Shown: piece after piece, positions 54,548-62,973 of the stretch | Layout of the letters: every line of letters starts with the position of its first letter | Numbering within the stretch: the first letter of the stretch is position 1 | Origin: Clostridium sp. OS1-26 | GTDB taxonomy: Bacteria > Bacillota > Clostridia > Clostridiales > Clostridiaceae | Reading direction: 5' to 3' | Assembly (NCBI RefSeq): GCF_030915445.1 | Contig: NZ_CP133264.1 | Location: 1,798,001-1,862,000 of the forward strand | DNA: 64,000 bases | The notes under the pieces: model-generated | Databases searched by the model: none | Seen by the model: the letters and a program-made list of their open reading frames with translations, nothing else | Told to the model about the DNA's origin: nothing | Made by a program: the position numbers and the translations under genes

Positions 54548-56407
54548 ATGGGAAAGATTATAGAATTAGAGAATATAAATAAGATATACGGTAAATCTAT
54601 TAAAACTCAAGTGCTTTATGATATAAATTTATCCTTTGAAGAAGGGTCATTTAATTCTATAATAGGAGCCTCAGGTAGTGGAAAAACTACTTTGTTAAAT
54701 ATAATGGGTACTTTAGATAAGCCTACTAATGGACAAGTGTATATTGATAATGAAAGGATAAATGGTATGAGTAGAGCCGCATTAGCTTCTCTTAGAAATA
54801 GAAAAATAGGATTCATATTTCAATTTCACTATCTACTGCCAGAGTTTAATGCGATAGAAAATGTGCTTATGCCTCATACAATAAAGAGATTCTTTTGTGG
54901 TAAAAAAATTCGTAAAAAAGGTGAAGAACTTTTGGATTTGGTAGGATTATCTGAATTTAAGCATAAAAAAGTTTACGATCTATCAGGAGGACAACAGCAA
55001 AGAGTTGCAATTGCAAGAGCCCTTATGAACGAACCTAAAATTATATTGGCAGATGAACCAACAGGGAATTTAGATTCCAAATCGGCTAAGGCAGTATACG
55101 ATGTGTTTAGAGAGATAAACAAAAGATTTAGAACTACTTTTATAATTATAACTCATGATGATAGGATAGCTAAAGAAGCAGATAGAATAATAAAAATAAG
55201 AGATGGTATGGTTTCTGACATAAATTATGCTAATGAAAGGAAATGGATAATGTTTGCATCACTAAGGATAGCATGGAGGTTCTTAAAAGATAGTAAGGCG
55301 CAAACCCTGATTATAATACTAGGAATAGCTATAGGAGTATCTGTTCAAATATTTATTGGACTTCTAAGCAAAGGGCTTGAAATTACATTATTGAATAAGT
55401 TTATAGGTAATTCCCCGCATATAACAGTATATTTTTCTAAGGGGGGAATGGAAGACTGGCAAAATAGAAAGACCAAAATAAACGCTGTGAGTAAAGATAT
55501 AGATGTAGTGGCTCCCGTAGCTGAACAACAAGCTTTTATAAAGCTCACAGACATAAAAGAACCTACTAGAATAAGAGGATTTATACCTGAGGATCTTAAT
55601 AAGTTATACGATATTAAAAGCAAAGTCTATGAAGGCAAAATGATAGAAAATAACGGACAAGCATTAATTGGTAGAGAACTTAAAGAAAGACTTGATTTAA
55701 GACTAGGAGATAAACTTAATATAGTAACAATAGATAAAAGAAATATTGAGCTTACAATAGTGGGTTTTTATGATCTGGAATCTGCAGGGCTAAATAGATT
55801 CTGGATTTTTACAGATTTAAAAACTGCTCAAGATTTAATAGGCTTTGGCGATAAAGTTACCTCTATAGAGATTGGCGTTGTAAACCCATATTTAGCGGAT
55901 AGTCTATCGAAAAAGGTTAGTAGCTCTCTTAATGATAAGGATTTAAAAGTACAAAATTGGAAAGATGAGAATAAGCTTTTACTTAGCGGAATAATAGGGC
56001 AAAAGATATGTACTGTAATAATTCAGTTTTTTGTTCTTCTGGCGGCTGTACTGAGTATAGTAAGTGTACTTGGCATAACTGTAACTCAAAAGTATAAGCA
56101 AATAGGTATATTAAAGGCTATGGGAATAAGAGATAGTTCTGCTGCATTTATATTTTTAATGCAGGCCTTTATTTTAGGGATTGTAGGAACTGCACTAGGA
56201 GCAGAACTTGCAATGATGTACATAAAAGGTTTCAATACATATATAGTAACAACAGAAGGAAAGCCAGTAGTAGACATTGTTATAAATAATAAGTTTATAA
56301 TTGTTTCTGCTTTAATTGATATAGCAGCTTCAACTTTGGCTGCATTCTTACCTGCTGTAAAAACTTATAGATTAAGCCCTGTTGAGATAATAAAAAATGG
56401 GAATTAG
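54548..56407 (+). CDS. ABC transporter ATPase - FtsX permease, apparently fused
   Basis: This is a 619-residue protein. Residues 1 to about 225 are a LolD-type ATPase ([39 protein letters not shown]). From about residue 235 an FtsX-type permease begins (M-F-A-S-L-R-I-A-W-R-F-L-K-D, helix L-I-I-I-L-G-I-A-I-G-V, a periplasmic domain, three C-terminal helices with Q-K-Y-K-Q-I-G-I-L-K-A-M-G). The junction near 55240-55252 looks like two genes. With one A fewer in the AAA before TGGATAATG, the ATPase would end E-R-N-G and the permease would start at the overlapping TAATG with GAAAGGA before it. The fusion is therefore doubtful. The exported substrate is unknown. Confidence 0.82.
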   Translation: MGKIIELENINKIYGKSIKTQVLYDINLSFEEGSFNSIIGASGSGKTTLLNIMGTLDKPTNGQVYIDNERINGMSRAALASLRNRKIGFIFQFHYLLPEFNAIENVLMPHTIKRFFCGKKIRKKGEELLDLVGLSEFKHKKVYDLSGGQQQRVAIARALMNEPKIILADEPTGNLDSKSAKAVYDVFREINKRFRTTFIIITHDDRIAKEADRIIKIRDGMVSDINYANERKWIMFASLRIAWRFLKDSKAQTLIIILGIAIGVSVQIFIGLLSKGLEITLLNKFIGNSPHITVYFSKGGMEDWQNRKTKINAVSKDIDVVAPVAEQQAFIKLTDIKEPTRIRGFIPEDLNKLYDIKSKVYEGKMIENNGQALIGRELKERLDLRLGDKLNIVTIDKRNIELTIVGFYDLESAGLNRFWIFTDLKTAQDLIGFGDKVTSIEIGVVNPYLADSLSKKVSSSLNDKDLKVQNWKDENKLLLSGIIGQKICTVIIQFFVLLAAVLSIVSVLGITVTQKYKQIGILKAMGIRDSSAAFIFLMQAFILGIVGTALGAELAMMYIKGFNTYIVTTEGKPVVDIVINNKFIIVSALIDIAASTLAAFLPAVKTYRLSPVEIIKNGN

Positions 56408-56467
56408 AATTGATTAAAGAAATAAGAAAATAAAACCTAAAAGGTAGAACAGCAAAGGTGATGAAGT

Positions 56468-57234
56468 ATGATAGATTTACATAGTCATATATTACCGGGT
56501 ATAGATGACGGAGCAAAAGAAATGGCCGTGACCATGGAAATGCTGGAAATTGCAGTTAAAGATGGTACAAAGAAGATTGTAGCTACTCCTCATTTTTATA
56601 CAGGTTGCTACGAAAATATCTATGAAGATGTGTACAAACTTGTAAAGGAAATTAATGTTAAAGCTAAAGAAAAAGGAATAGATATTGATGTGGTTTCAGG
56701 ACAAGAAGTATTCTTAGACAAACATACATTGGAGTTTTACAAACGTGGAGTTATAAAGGGTATAGGTGAAACAAGATATATACTAATAGAACTTTCAATG
56801 GAGAGAATGCCTAAAGATGCCTTAGATATTATATATGAGCTTAGAATAGAAGGAGTAGTTCCTATAATTGCTCATCCAGAAAGATATAATTATATAATAG
56901 AAAAACCTTCTAGGATAAATGAGTTCATAGAAGAAGGGTGTCTTTTTCAAATAAATTCGGGAAGTATTAGCGGCATGTTTGGTAAGAGAATACAAAAATC
57001 TCTCAAATGTTTATTCAGCATGGAGTATGTGATTTTATAGCCTCAGATGCTCATTCTACTGGCATGAGATCACCAAAAATGAAAGAAGCTTTGAAACAGG
57101 TGGAGAGCTTAAATCATGTTTTATATGAAAATGTCATAAATAATGCTGAGAAGCTTTTGAATAACTCTAAAATATATTCAAGAGCGGAAAAAATTAAAGA
57201 AAAAAAAGGATTATTTAGCTTTTTCAAGAGATAG
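56468..57234 (+). CDS. CpsB/YwqE-type tyrosine-protein phosphatase (PHP domain), frameshifted
   Basis: M-I-D-L-H-S-H-I-L-P-G-I-D-D-G-A is the classical metal-binding start of CpsB/YwqE PHP phosphatases, followed by A-T-P-H-F, G-Q-E-V-F and A-H-P-E-R-Y. The frame breaks around 57005-57007 (AAA). One extra A reads S-L-K-M-F-I-Q-H-G-V-C-D-F-I-A-S-D-A-H-S-T and continues to 57234 with the last metal ligands (S-D-A-H). The restored length is about 256 residues, normal. It should dephosphorylate the BY-kinase that lies 6 kb downstream and so control glycan synthesis. The ribosome binding site is AAGGTGATG. Confidence 0.9.
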
Positions 57235-57253
57235 AGAATTGAAGCAAGATCTT

Positions 57254-57290
57254 AATTCAGAGGGGGATTCTTTTACCCCATCTGAATTTT
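57254..57290 (+). terminator. Hairpin terminator after the phosphatase gene
   Basis: AATTCAGAGGGGG (57254-57266) pairs with CCCCATCTGAATT (57276-57288, one mismatch), followed by TT. Confidence 0.7.
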
Positions 57291-57324
57291 AGAGCTGCGA
57301 ATGCATGACTTACTTGGCGTTGAA

Positions 57325-57346
57325 CTCCCACTTGAAGAAGTGGGAG
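57325..57346. repeat. Hairpin resembling an IS200/IS605-family end
   Basis: CTCCCACTT / AAGTGGGAG with a four-base loop, embedded in GAACTCCCACTTGAAGAAGT and followed by GACTTACGGCAAG. Sequences of this sort are common at the ends of IS605-type elements and tnpB genes, but no transposase gene is present here. It may be a remnant or an unrelated RNA hairpin. Confidence 0.4.
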
Positions 57347-57402
57347 ACTTACGGCAAGTTGGTTAGGTTAAAAACAGTTGAAATAATTAGTGAAGGAAGT
57401 AG

Positions 57403-57444
57403 AAGTACATTTGAAAGTTAAAGAACTTTCAAATGTACTTTTTT
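57403..57444 (+). terminator. Perfect 17-bp hairpin terminator without an upstream gene
   Basis: Arms 57403-57419 and 57424-57440 (AAGTACATTTGAAAGTT and complement), loop AAAG, then TTTT. There is no reading frame of note between the phosphatase terminator (57290) and this one, so the 110-150 bases before it could be a small RNA. The next 277 bases before sigI hold no other recognised element. Confidence 0.8.
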
Positions 57445-57721
57445 GTAAAATTTATATTAATTATAAAGAATTTTTTGAAAACAATAATATAATATTGTAA
57501 AAGAAATTTACAATATTATTAGAAAAAATTATAATGTTATTAAGAGTTAAACGTTATCAGATTTACTAATTAAGAGATGAAAGCTAAAAGGACGATATGA
57601 GATATTTGCTGACAACATAAGGGGTGTGACAATAGAATTAAAGAAATGTCATTATATACCTTAATTTGCAAAGGCTACATAGCGAATACATATTAAGTAG
57701 CTTTAAAGTGAGGTGGTAATG

Positions 57722-58426
57722 ATGTTTTTATTTAAGAGATCTCTTGAAGAACGAGTAGAAAAAGCTAAAAAAAATAAAGAAGAGTTAAATAAATTAATTG
57801 AAACATATAAGCCTTTTATAGCGAGTACTATGCAGAAAAAAACAGGAAGGTTTCTGCAATACGGATATGATGATGAACTCACTATTGGTATGATGGCATT
57901 TAAAGAAGCTGTAGATTCATATGATAAAAGTAAAGGGAAATTTTTAAACTTTGCAAAAATGGTTATTAATCTTAGATGTATAGATTATTATAGGAAAAAT
58001 GGAAAACATAAAGAAATGATATGTTTGCAAGGGCTTTATGAATCGGAAAATGAAGTAGCATGTAGCCAGATAGAAAATAAGGCAATTGAAGAGTATCAAA
58101 ATCAAGAAGAAAACAAAATGAGAAAATTGGAAATTCAAGAATACGAGAAAGAATTAAAAAAATGGGGAATCGAATTTTGCGAGTTGGTACAAGCTTCTCC
58201 AAAACAACAAAAGCTTAAAAATCTTTATAAAGAAGTTGCTCAATTTATTGTACGTGAATCAGATATATTAGATAACTTAGTAAGTACAAAACGATTACCG
58301 ATAAAAGAAATACAGAAAAATATTCCTATTCATCGTAAAAAAATAGAGAGAGGACGAATTTATATTATAGCACTGGTAGTTGTGTTAATCGGGGATTATA
58401 AATTTATACGAGAGTACATAGAGTGA
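57722..58426 (+). CDS. sigI: RNA polymerase sigma-I factor
   Basis: This is a 234-residue protein from ATG 57722 (GAGGTGG before it; GTG 57713 and ATG 57719 are also in frame but closer to the binding site). Region 2-like motifs are L-I-E-T-Y-K-P-F-I-A-S-T, D-D-E-L-T-I-G-M-M-A-F-K-E-A-V-D-S-Y-D and F-L-N-F-A-K-M-V-I-N-L-R-C-I-D-Y-Y-R-K. The C-terminal domain ends R-K-K-I-E-R-G-R-I-Y-I-I-A-L-V-V-V-L-I-G-D-Y, the signature of SigI. SigI controls envelope, heat or polysaccharide-related genes. Its anti-sigma factor gene rsgI follows 10 bases later. Confidence 0.93.
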   Translation: MFLFKRSLEERVEKAKKNKEELNKLIETYKPFIASTMQKKTGRFLQYGYDDELTIGMMAFKEAVDSYDKSKGKFLNFAKMVINLRCIDYYRKNGKHKEMICLQGLYESENEVACSQIENKAIEEYQNQEENKMRKLEIQEYEKELKKWGIEFCELVQASPKQQKLKNLYKEVAQFIVRESDILDNLVSTKRLPIKEIQKNIPIHRKKIERGRIYIIALVVVLIGDYKFIREYIE

Positions 58427-58436
58427 AGGTGAAAGT

Positions 58437-59554
58437 ATGAAAGGAATAGTATTACAACGGTTAGATGATAAAATTATTGTATTGACAAAAGATGGAGATT
58501 TTGTAGAAGTAGATAAGCCTAATGATTTTGTAGATATTGGAGAAGAAATTGTAATTAATAGGCCAGAAAAAGATAAAAAACTAATTTTTAGACATTTCAT
58601 CTATGCTGCAGCTGTATTTTTAATGTTTTTTGTAGGAGGTTATAGCGCATATGCTTACTATACACCTAAAGGATATGTAAATGTAGATATAAATCCAAGT
58701 ATTGAAATTGCTTATAATTTATATGGAAAACCTATAAAACTGCGGGCCTTGAATGAGGATGGAAATAAGGTTATTAAAAAGATAGATAAGTCTCATCTTA
58801 AATCCGTAGATATTGTAATTAATGAAATTATTAAAATATCTGAAGAAGAGAGGTTTATTTCAAAGGAAAAGGAAAATACAATTATAATAACTGTAACGGA
58901 ATTGGATAAGAAAATTGATGATCAAAGTTTAGAAAAAGCAGTAGATAATTATATTAAAGAAAGTAAAATAGCGGCGAAAACAATTTTTTTAAAAGGAAAC
59001 AAAACAATATATGAAAAGGCTAAGGAACAGAACATATCTCCTTGTAAACTTATTTTAATAGATCAGGCAATAGAAAAAAGTTCAGGACATGAATTAAATG
59101 ACATTGATAAAAAATCTGTAAAAGAGATTATAAATATAATCAATGAAGAAGAAGGATATAAATCTAATGAATTGCAAAAGAAAAAACAGATAAAATAAAA
59201 TCAAATGCAGATCAAAAAATAAGTATAGAAGAAGATAAGTCTAAGAATACACAATATGCAAATAAAGAAAATGATACATCAAAAGAGAAAACAAAAGAAT
59301 ATAAAAATCAGCAAAAAGAAATAAAATTCAATAAACATAAAGAAGATAAAGAAAATGAAGAAAAAGACAAAGAAAATAAAGAAAAATCAAAAGAACAAGA
59401 AAAAGAAAATAAAGAAAAAGCAAAAGAACAAGAAAAAGAAAATAAGGAAAAAGCAAAAGAACGAGACAAAGAAAATAAAGAAAAAGATAAAGAAAAGAAT
59501 AAAGAAAAGAATAAAGATAAAGAAAAGGATAAAGAACAAAAAAGAACAACATAA
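58437..59554 (+). CDS. rsgI: Anti-sigma-I factor RsgI with Lys/Glu-rich tail, frameshifted
   Basis: The N-terminal cytoplasmic domain (M-K-G-I-V-L-Q-R-L-D-D-K-I-I-V-L-T-K-D-G-D-F) is the RsgI anti-sigma domain. One membrane segment follows (F-I-Y-A-A-A-V-F-L-M-F-F-V-G-G-Y, about residues 57-76), then the conserved Y-V-N-V-D-I-N-P-S-I-E-I region. The frame ends at 59196-59198, but one extra A in the A6 run 59182-59187 reads Q-K-K-K-T-D-K-I-K-S-N-A-D-Q-K and opens about 115 more residues. These are almost only Lys, Glu, Asn, Gln and Asp, with an 11-residue repeat, to the TAA at 59552-59554. Clostridial RsgI proteins often end in sensor domains; here a charged tail takes that place. It is translationally close to sigI. 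Confidence 0.85.
59369..59494 (+). repeat. 33-bp tandem repeats in the rsgI tail
   Basis: Units at 59369-59401, 59402-59434, 59435-59467 and a partial one from 59468 encode K-E-N-K-E-K-[SA]-K-E-[QR]-[ED]. The plus strand is nearly all purine here. Confidence 0.8.
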
Positions 59555-59607
59555 AAAATAAAAAAGATTTCACATAGAATTTTGTGAAACTGAATTAACG
59601 CTAAACT

Positions 59608-59668
59608 ACTCTAAGTCTTATGTCTGATATAAATTATTTATCATACATAAGGCTTGGAGTTTTTTTTA
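59608..59668 (+). terminator. Hairpin terminator after rsgI
   Basis: ACTCTAAGTCTTATGT (59608-59623) pairs with ACATAAGGCTTGGAGT (59645-59660, two wobble pairs), followed by eight Ts. Confidence 0.87.
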
Positions 59669-59672
59669 TATT

Positions 59673-59702
59673 ACCCCCACTAATTTAACATTAATATACG
59701 AA
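59673..59702 (+). promoter_or_regulatory. Candidate SigI-type promoter
   Basis: ACCCCC (59673-59678) and CGAA (59699-59702) with 20 bases between. These match the -35 and -10 elements reported for SigI promoters in Bacillus. It lies about 180 bases before the Lys-rich secreted protein gene, immediately downstream of sigI-rsgI. The spacer length is a weak point. Confidence 0.4.
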
Positions 59703-59879
59703 TTTATATAATAAATGGTAATGTAATTTAGTTCAATGACAAAAATCACCTATAATCTTGCACTTTTTAAGTTCACCCATAACAGAAAAAACAAAGAAAT
59801 ATTAGCTGCTTTGTGCGTAAAAATAGCCATGATAAGGGGCTTTGTACCTTATACGTTAATATAAATTGGAGGAAAAAAG

Positions 59880-60698
59880 ATGAAAAGAAACACATTAAAG
59901 GTTTTATTAGCATGTACTGTAGCTTCAGTATTGATAATAAGCTCAGTAGCAGCAACAACTGTAAAAGCAGCAGGGGTGGCACCACCAGAAAATACTAATG
60001 AACATGAAACAGCAGCTAAAGTTTCTCAGGGGAAGGAGACAAGCAACTCCTATTATACAGTAAAATTAAATGGAAAAGAATTGAAGATGAGCAAAAACTT
60101 AAGTAGTAAAAAGGCCGATAAAAAGGATGATAAAAAGGAGAACAAAAAGAACGATAAAAATGAGGATAAAAAGGACAATAAAAAGGATGACAAAAATGAG
60201 GATAAAAAGAATGGTAACAAGGGTGAACAAAATTTAAGATTACTTGACACTCAAGTTAGCAATTGGGTGAAGTATGTTGAACAAAAGCACCCACAAGGGT
60301 TACATGCAATTGCTGATGTTTCTCAGTCAAATCATAAGCTAACTATAAAATTAGCTAATCCTAATGATACATTATATGGAGCTTATAGTAAATTTGTTAA
60401 TAAGTACAATTTACAACATGCTTTAGGCCAGGCTCAAAATATTCTGTTTGATGAAAAGAATGGATATGCTGTGACTAAGGTAGTTAAAGTAGGTCACGGC
60501 AATAAAACTGTTTATGATGCTAATTCTCAAGATAAAACAGTTAGTACCTTATTAGAGAGTGCATTATCATTAAATGATTTACAAGATGCAGAAGCATTTA
60601 AGTCCATAAAATATAAAGACCTAAAAGGTAATTATAAAGTTTATCTAAAGTATAAGGGTGAAAACATAAGTACGCCTTATATGGTACAAGTTGATTAA
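59880..60698 (+). CDS. Secreted Lys/Asp/Asn-rich protein of unknown function
   Basis: This is a 272-residue protein with a clear signal peptide (M-K-R-N-T-L-K-V-L-L-A-C-T-V, cleavage near V-K-A-A, residue about 31). Residues about 76-117 are a charged low-complexity block built of K-K-D-D-K-K, K-N-D-K-N-E-D and similar units. The C-terminal 150 residues (L-L-D-T-Q-V-S-N-W-V-K-Y-V-E-Q-K-H-P onward, ending Y-K-G-E-N-I-S-T-P-Y-M-V-Q) look like a folded domain that I do not recognise. The ribosome binding site is TTGGAGG. It has a SigI-like promoter motif upstream, and its charged block resembles the RsgI tail, so a link to the SigI system is possible. Confidence 0.65.
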   Translation: MKRNTLKVLLACTVASVLIISSVAATTVKAAGVAPPENTNEHETAAKVSQGKETSNSYYTVKLNGKELKMSKNLSSKKADKKDDKKENKKNDKNEDKKDNKKDDKNEDKKNGNKGEQNLRLLDTQVSNWVKYVEQKHPQGLHAIADVSQSNHKLTIKLANPNDTLYGAYSKFVNKYNLQHALGQAQNILFDEKNGYAVTKVVKVGHGNKTVYDANSQDKTVSTLLESALSLNDLQDAEAFKSIKYKDLKGNYKVYLKYKGENISTPYMVQVD

Positions 60699-60740
60699 AA
60701 AGCACATAATTAATTTCTGTAATACCCACATATAAATATG

Positions 60741-60774
60741 AAAGCCAACAGCATCAGGTCCTGTTGGCTTTTAA
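60741..60774 (+). terminator. Hairpin terminator after the Lys-rich secreted protein gene
   Basis: AAAGCCAACAG (60741-60751) pairs with CTGTTGGCTTT (60761-60771), followed by T. Confidence 0.8.
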
Positions 60775-60825
60775 AGATAATAAACTTAAAAGATTATATA
60801 AAACTTACTGAAAGGAAGAGTATTT

Positions 60826-62229
60826 ATGTTAAAAAGAAATAAAAAATTTATCTCATATGTTCTTAGTGTATTTGTTATTACAAATTTTATAGCATTTAAT
60901 ACATCAAAAGTTTCAGCGGCTTCAAATAGATTATGGGGACAAGATAGATATCAAACATCAGCAGCAATATCCAAAGCAGGTTGGACAAATTCTGAATATG
61001 TAGTGATAGCAAGTGGTGAAGATTATGCTGATGCACTATGTGCTGCTCCACTAGCAAAAAAATATAATGCACCAATACTTCTAACTGAAAGTGCTACTTT
61101 AAATGACAATGTAAAACAAGAAATAAAAAGATTAAATGCTAAACATGTTTTTATAATAGGGAAATATGCTTCAGTTTCACAAAACACTGAAAATGAAATA
61201 AAATCCTTAGTAGGTGATATAAAGCGTCTTGGTGGGAATGATAGATACGAAACTTCAGTTATAGTTGCAAAGGAACTTGAAAATATAAATGGAATTACAG
61301 TTGCATCAGGATATGGATTTGCTGATGCACTTTCTATAGCCTCTATAGCTGCACAAAAAGGTATGCCTATACTTTTAACTGATAAAGATCAGTTGCCAGA
61401 AGTAGTAAAAAATTATATACAAGAAAATAGTGTAAATATAAAAAATTCATATATAATAGGTGGACAGGGAGTTATAAGCGATAACACCGCACAACAAGTA
61501 TCTAAAACATCAGTAAGACTTTATGGTCAAGATAGATTTGAAACAAATTTAAATATAATGAAATATTTTAAACAAGATCTTCAATTCGATAATTTATATG
61601 TTGTTCAGGCAGATGGACCAACCGGAAAGGAATTTGCAGATGCTCTATCAGGCTCAGCTTTATCAGCAAAAAATTCCTCGCCAATAATATTAACTTATGA
61701 AACGATTCCGCCTGCAGCAGAAAGCTTTATAAAAGAAAATATAGAAACAAAATCTAATATAATTGCATTAGGCGGAGCTGCAGCAGTACCAGAAAGCATT
61801 GTAAAAACCCTTGAAAATTATATTGATTCAAGCAACTTATCTCAGACTTCTGATGGTTCTGATGGAGATATACAATTTGTTTTTGCAGATGCTTCCGAAT
61901 CTTCATTTAATGTTTATCAACAAGATGGACAGACTATTGACATAGTAGATAAAATATCAAAAAGTAATTTAACCCAAATAAGAATTTACTCAGCAACCGC
62001 AAAAACTTTAACACTTTCAATAAATGGATACAAGGCTGATGAAAATGTATCAAGTGGATGGACAGATTTTGAAGTTCCAACAGCATTTATAGGATTCGAT
62101 AACGGAGCCCCTGGTGTATCTCAAGTAGGTCTTGACGGGTTAGAGGCTGAAAATAACAAGGATGGAAGGCTTGATTTGATAGTAGGAGATAATACGGATG
62201 CTAAAAGTTTAGTTATAAAGTATAGATAA
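60826..62229 (+). CDS. Secreted CWB2-repeat cell wall protein with novel C-terminal domain
   Basis: This is a 467-residue protein with a signal peptide (V-S-A-A-S near residue 31). Three CWB2 repeats follow immediately (R-L-W-G-Q-D-R-Y-Q-T-S, R-L-G-G-N-D-R-Y-E-T-S and R-L-Y-G-Q-D-R-F-E-T-N, with D-A-L-S/C and I-I-G-G motifs). From about residue 345 a C-terminal domain of about 120 residues (I-Q-F-V-F-A-D-A-S-E-S-S-F-N-V-Y, G-W-T-D-F-E-V-P, D-G-R-L-D-L-I-V-G-D-N) is not recognised. The anchor is at the N-terminus here, the reverse of the other two CWB2 proteins in the window. It is followed closely by the Wzz and BY-kinase genes. Confidence 0.88.
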   Translation: MLKRNKKFISYVLSVFVITNFIAFNTSKVSAASNRLWGQDRYQTSAAISKAGWTNSEYVVIASGEDYADALCAAPLAKKYNAPILLTESATLNDNVKQEIKRLNAKHVFIIGKYASVSQNTENEIKSLVGDIKRLGGNDRYETSVIVAKELENINGITVASGYGFADALSIASIAAQKGMPILLTDKDQLPEVVKNYIQENSVNIKNSYIIGGQGVISDNTAQQVSKTSVRLYGQDRFETNLNIMKYFKQDLQFDNLYVVQADGPTGKEFADALSGSALSAKNSSPIILTYETIPPAAESFIKENIETKSNIIALGGAAAVPESIVKTLENYIDSSNLSQTSDGSDGDIQFVFADASESSFNVYQQDGQTIDIVDKISKSNLTQIRIYSATAKTLTLSINGYKADENVSSGWTDFEVPTAFIGFDNGAPGVSQVGLDGLEAENNKDGRLDLIVGDNTDAKSLVIKYR

Positions 62230-62261
62230 CTAAATTACAATATAAGGAGGATGCACATTCT

Positions 62262-62948
62262 ATGGGTGGCGAAATGGCATTAGATTTAAAGGATCTTTTC
62301 TACATAATTAAAAATAGGACAAAGCTAATACTTATAATAACTATTGCATGTACACTTATATCAGGGATTTTAAACTTTTTCATTATTAAACCTACATATG
62401 AAGCAAGTGCAAGTATTGTTGTAGGAAAATCTGATAATGATCCAAATAATAAGTCTTCTCAGTATAATTATAATGATATTATGATGTTCCAAAAACTTGT
62501 AAAGACTTATGCTGAAATAGGAAGGTCTAGAGCTGTTGCTGAAAATGCTTCGGCAAAATTGAAAAATATATCAGCAGATAAACTTGAAAGTATAATTAAT
62601 GTAACACCACAAAACGATACTCAAATAGTTGAATTTAAAGTAAAAAATAACAGTCCACAAGAAGCATATCTTATAATGAATGCTGTTACTGATGCTTTTA
62701 TACAAGAATCAAAAAGAATATATCCAACTGGAAGTATACAAGTAATGGATGGAGCTAAGATTCCACAAAAACCTATTAAACCAAATAAGACTTTAAACGT
62801 AGCTATAGCATTTTTCATTGGGCTTGTGGCATCTGTAGGGCTTACATTTGTACTTGAATATATGGACAGTACTATAAAAACAGAAGAGAATATAAATAGA
62901 TATTTAGGTATTCCTGTTATAGGCATAATACCAAGGGACAACAATTAA
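62262..62948 (+). CDS. Wzz/CapA-type chain-length regulator (BY-kinase activator)
   Basis: This is a 228-residue protein with two membrane segments (about residues 17-38 and 180-200) flanking an extracytoplasmic domain: D-L-K-D-L-F-Y-I-I-K-N-R-T-K (Wzz start), Y-E-A-S-A-S-I-V-V-G-K, and the proline-rich K-I-P-Q-K-P-I-K-P-N-K-T motif before the second helix. This is the separate activator half of Gram-positive tyrosine kinase systems (CapA/YwqC). It controls glycan chain length or export with the kinase encoded 25 bases downstream. The ribosome binding site is AAGGAGG. Confidence 0.92.
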   Translation: MGGEMALDLKDLFYIIKNRTKLILIITIACTLISGILNFFIIKPTYEASASIVVGKSDNDPNNKSSQYNYNDIMMFQKLVKTYAEIGRSRAVAENASAKLKNISADKLESIINVTPQNDTQIVEFKVKNNSPQEAYLIMNAVTDAFIQESKRIYPTGSIQVMDGAKIPQKPIKPNKTLNVAIAFFIGLVASVGLTFVLEYMDSTIKTEENINRYLGIPVIGIIPRDNN

Positions 62949-62973
62949 TTAACTAATAAACGGAGTGAATGAT

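Noticed and set aside
57325..57346. Complete IS605 element
   Set aside because: Only a hairpin is present; no tnpA or tnpB coding sequence is found nearby.
57290..57444. Riboswitch or tRNA-like element before sigI
   Set aside because: The hairpins do not form any conserved aptamer that I recognise, and there is no CCA-type acceptor stem.
59369..59494. CRISPR-like regular repeats
   Set aside because: The units are directly adjacent with no unique spacers and encode a protein repeat; no cas genes are present.
59328..59573. Hydrophobic Leu/Phe-rich minus-strand frame and a Lys/Ile-rich plus-strand frame in the rsgI tail
   Set aside because: Both are by-products of the purine-rich tandem repeats. 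The frame continuous with RsgI gives a regular 11-residue repeat and a natural stop.
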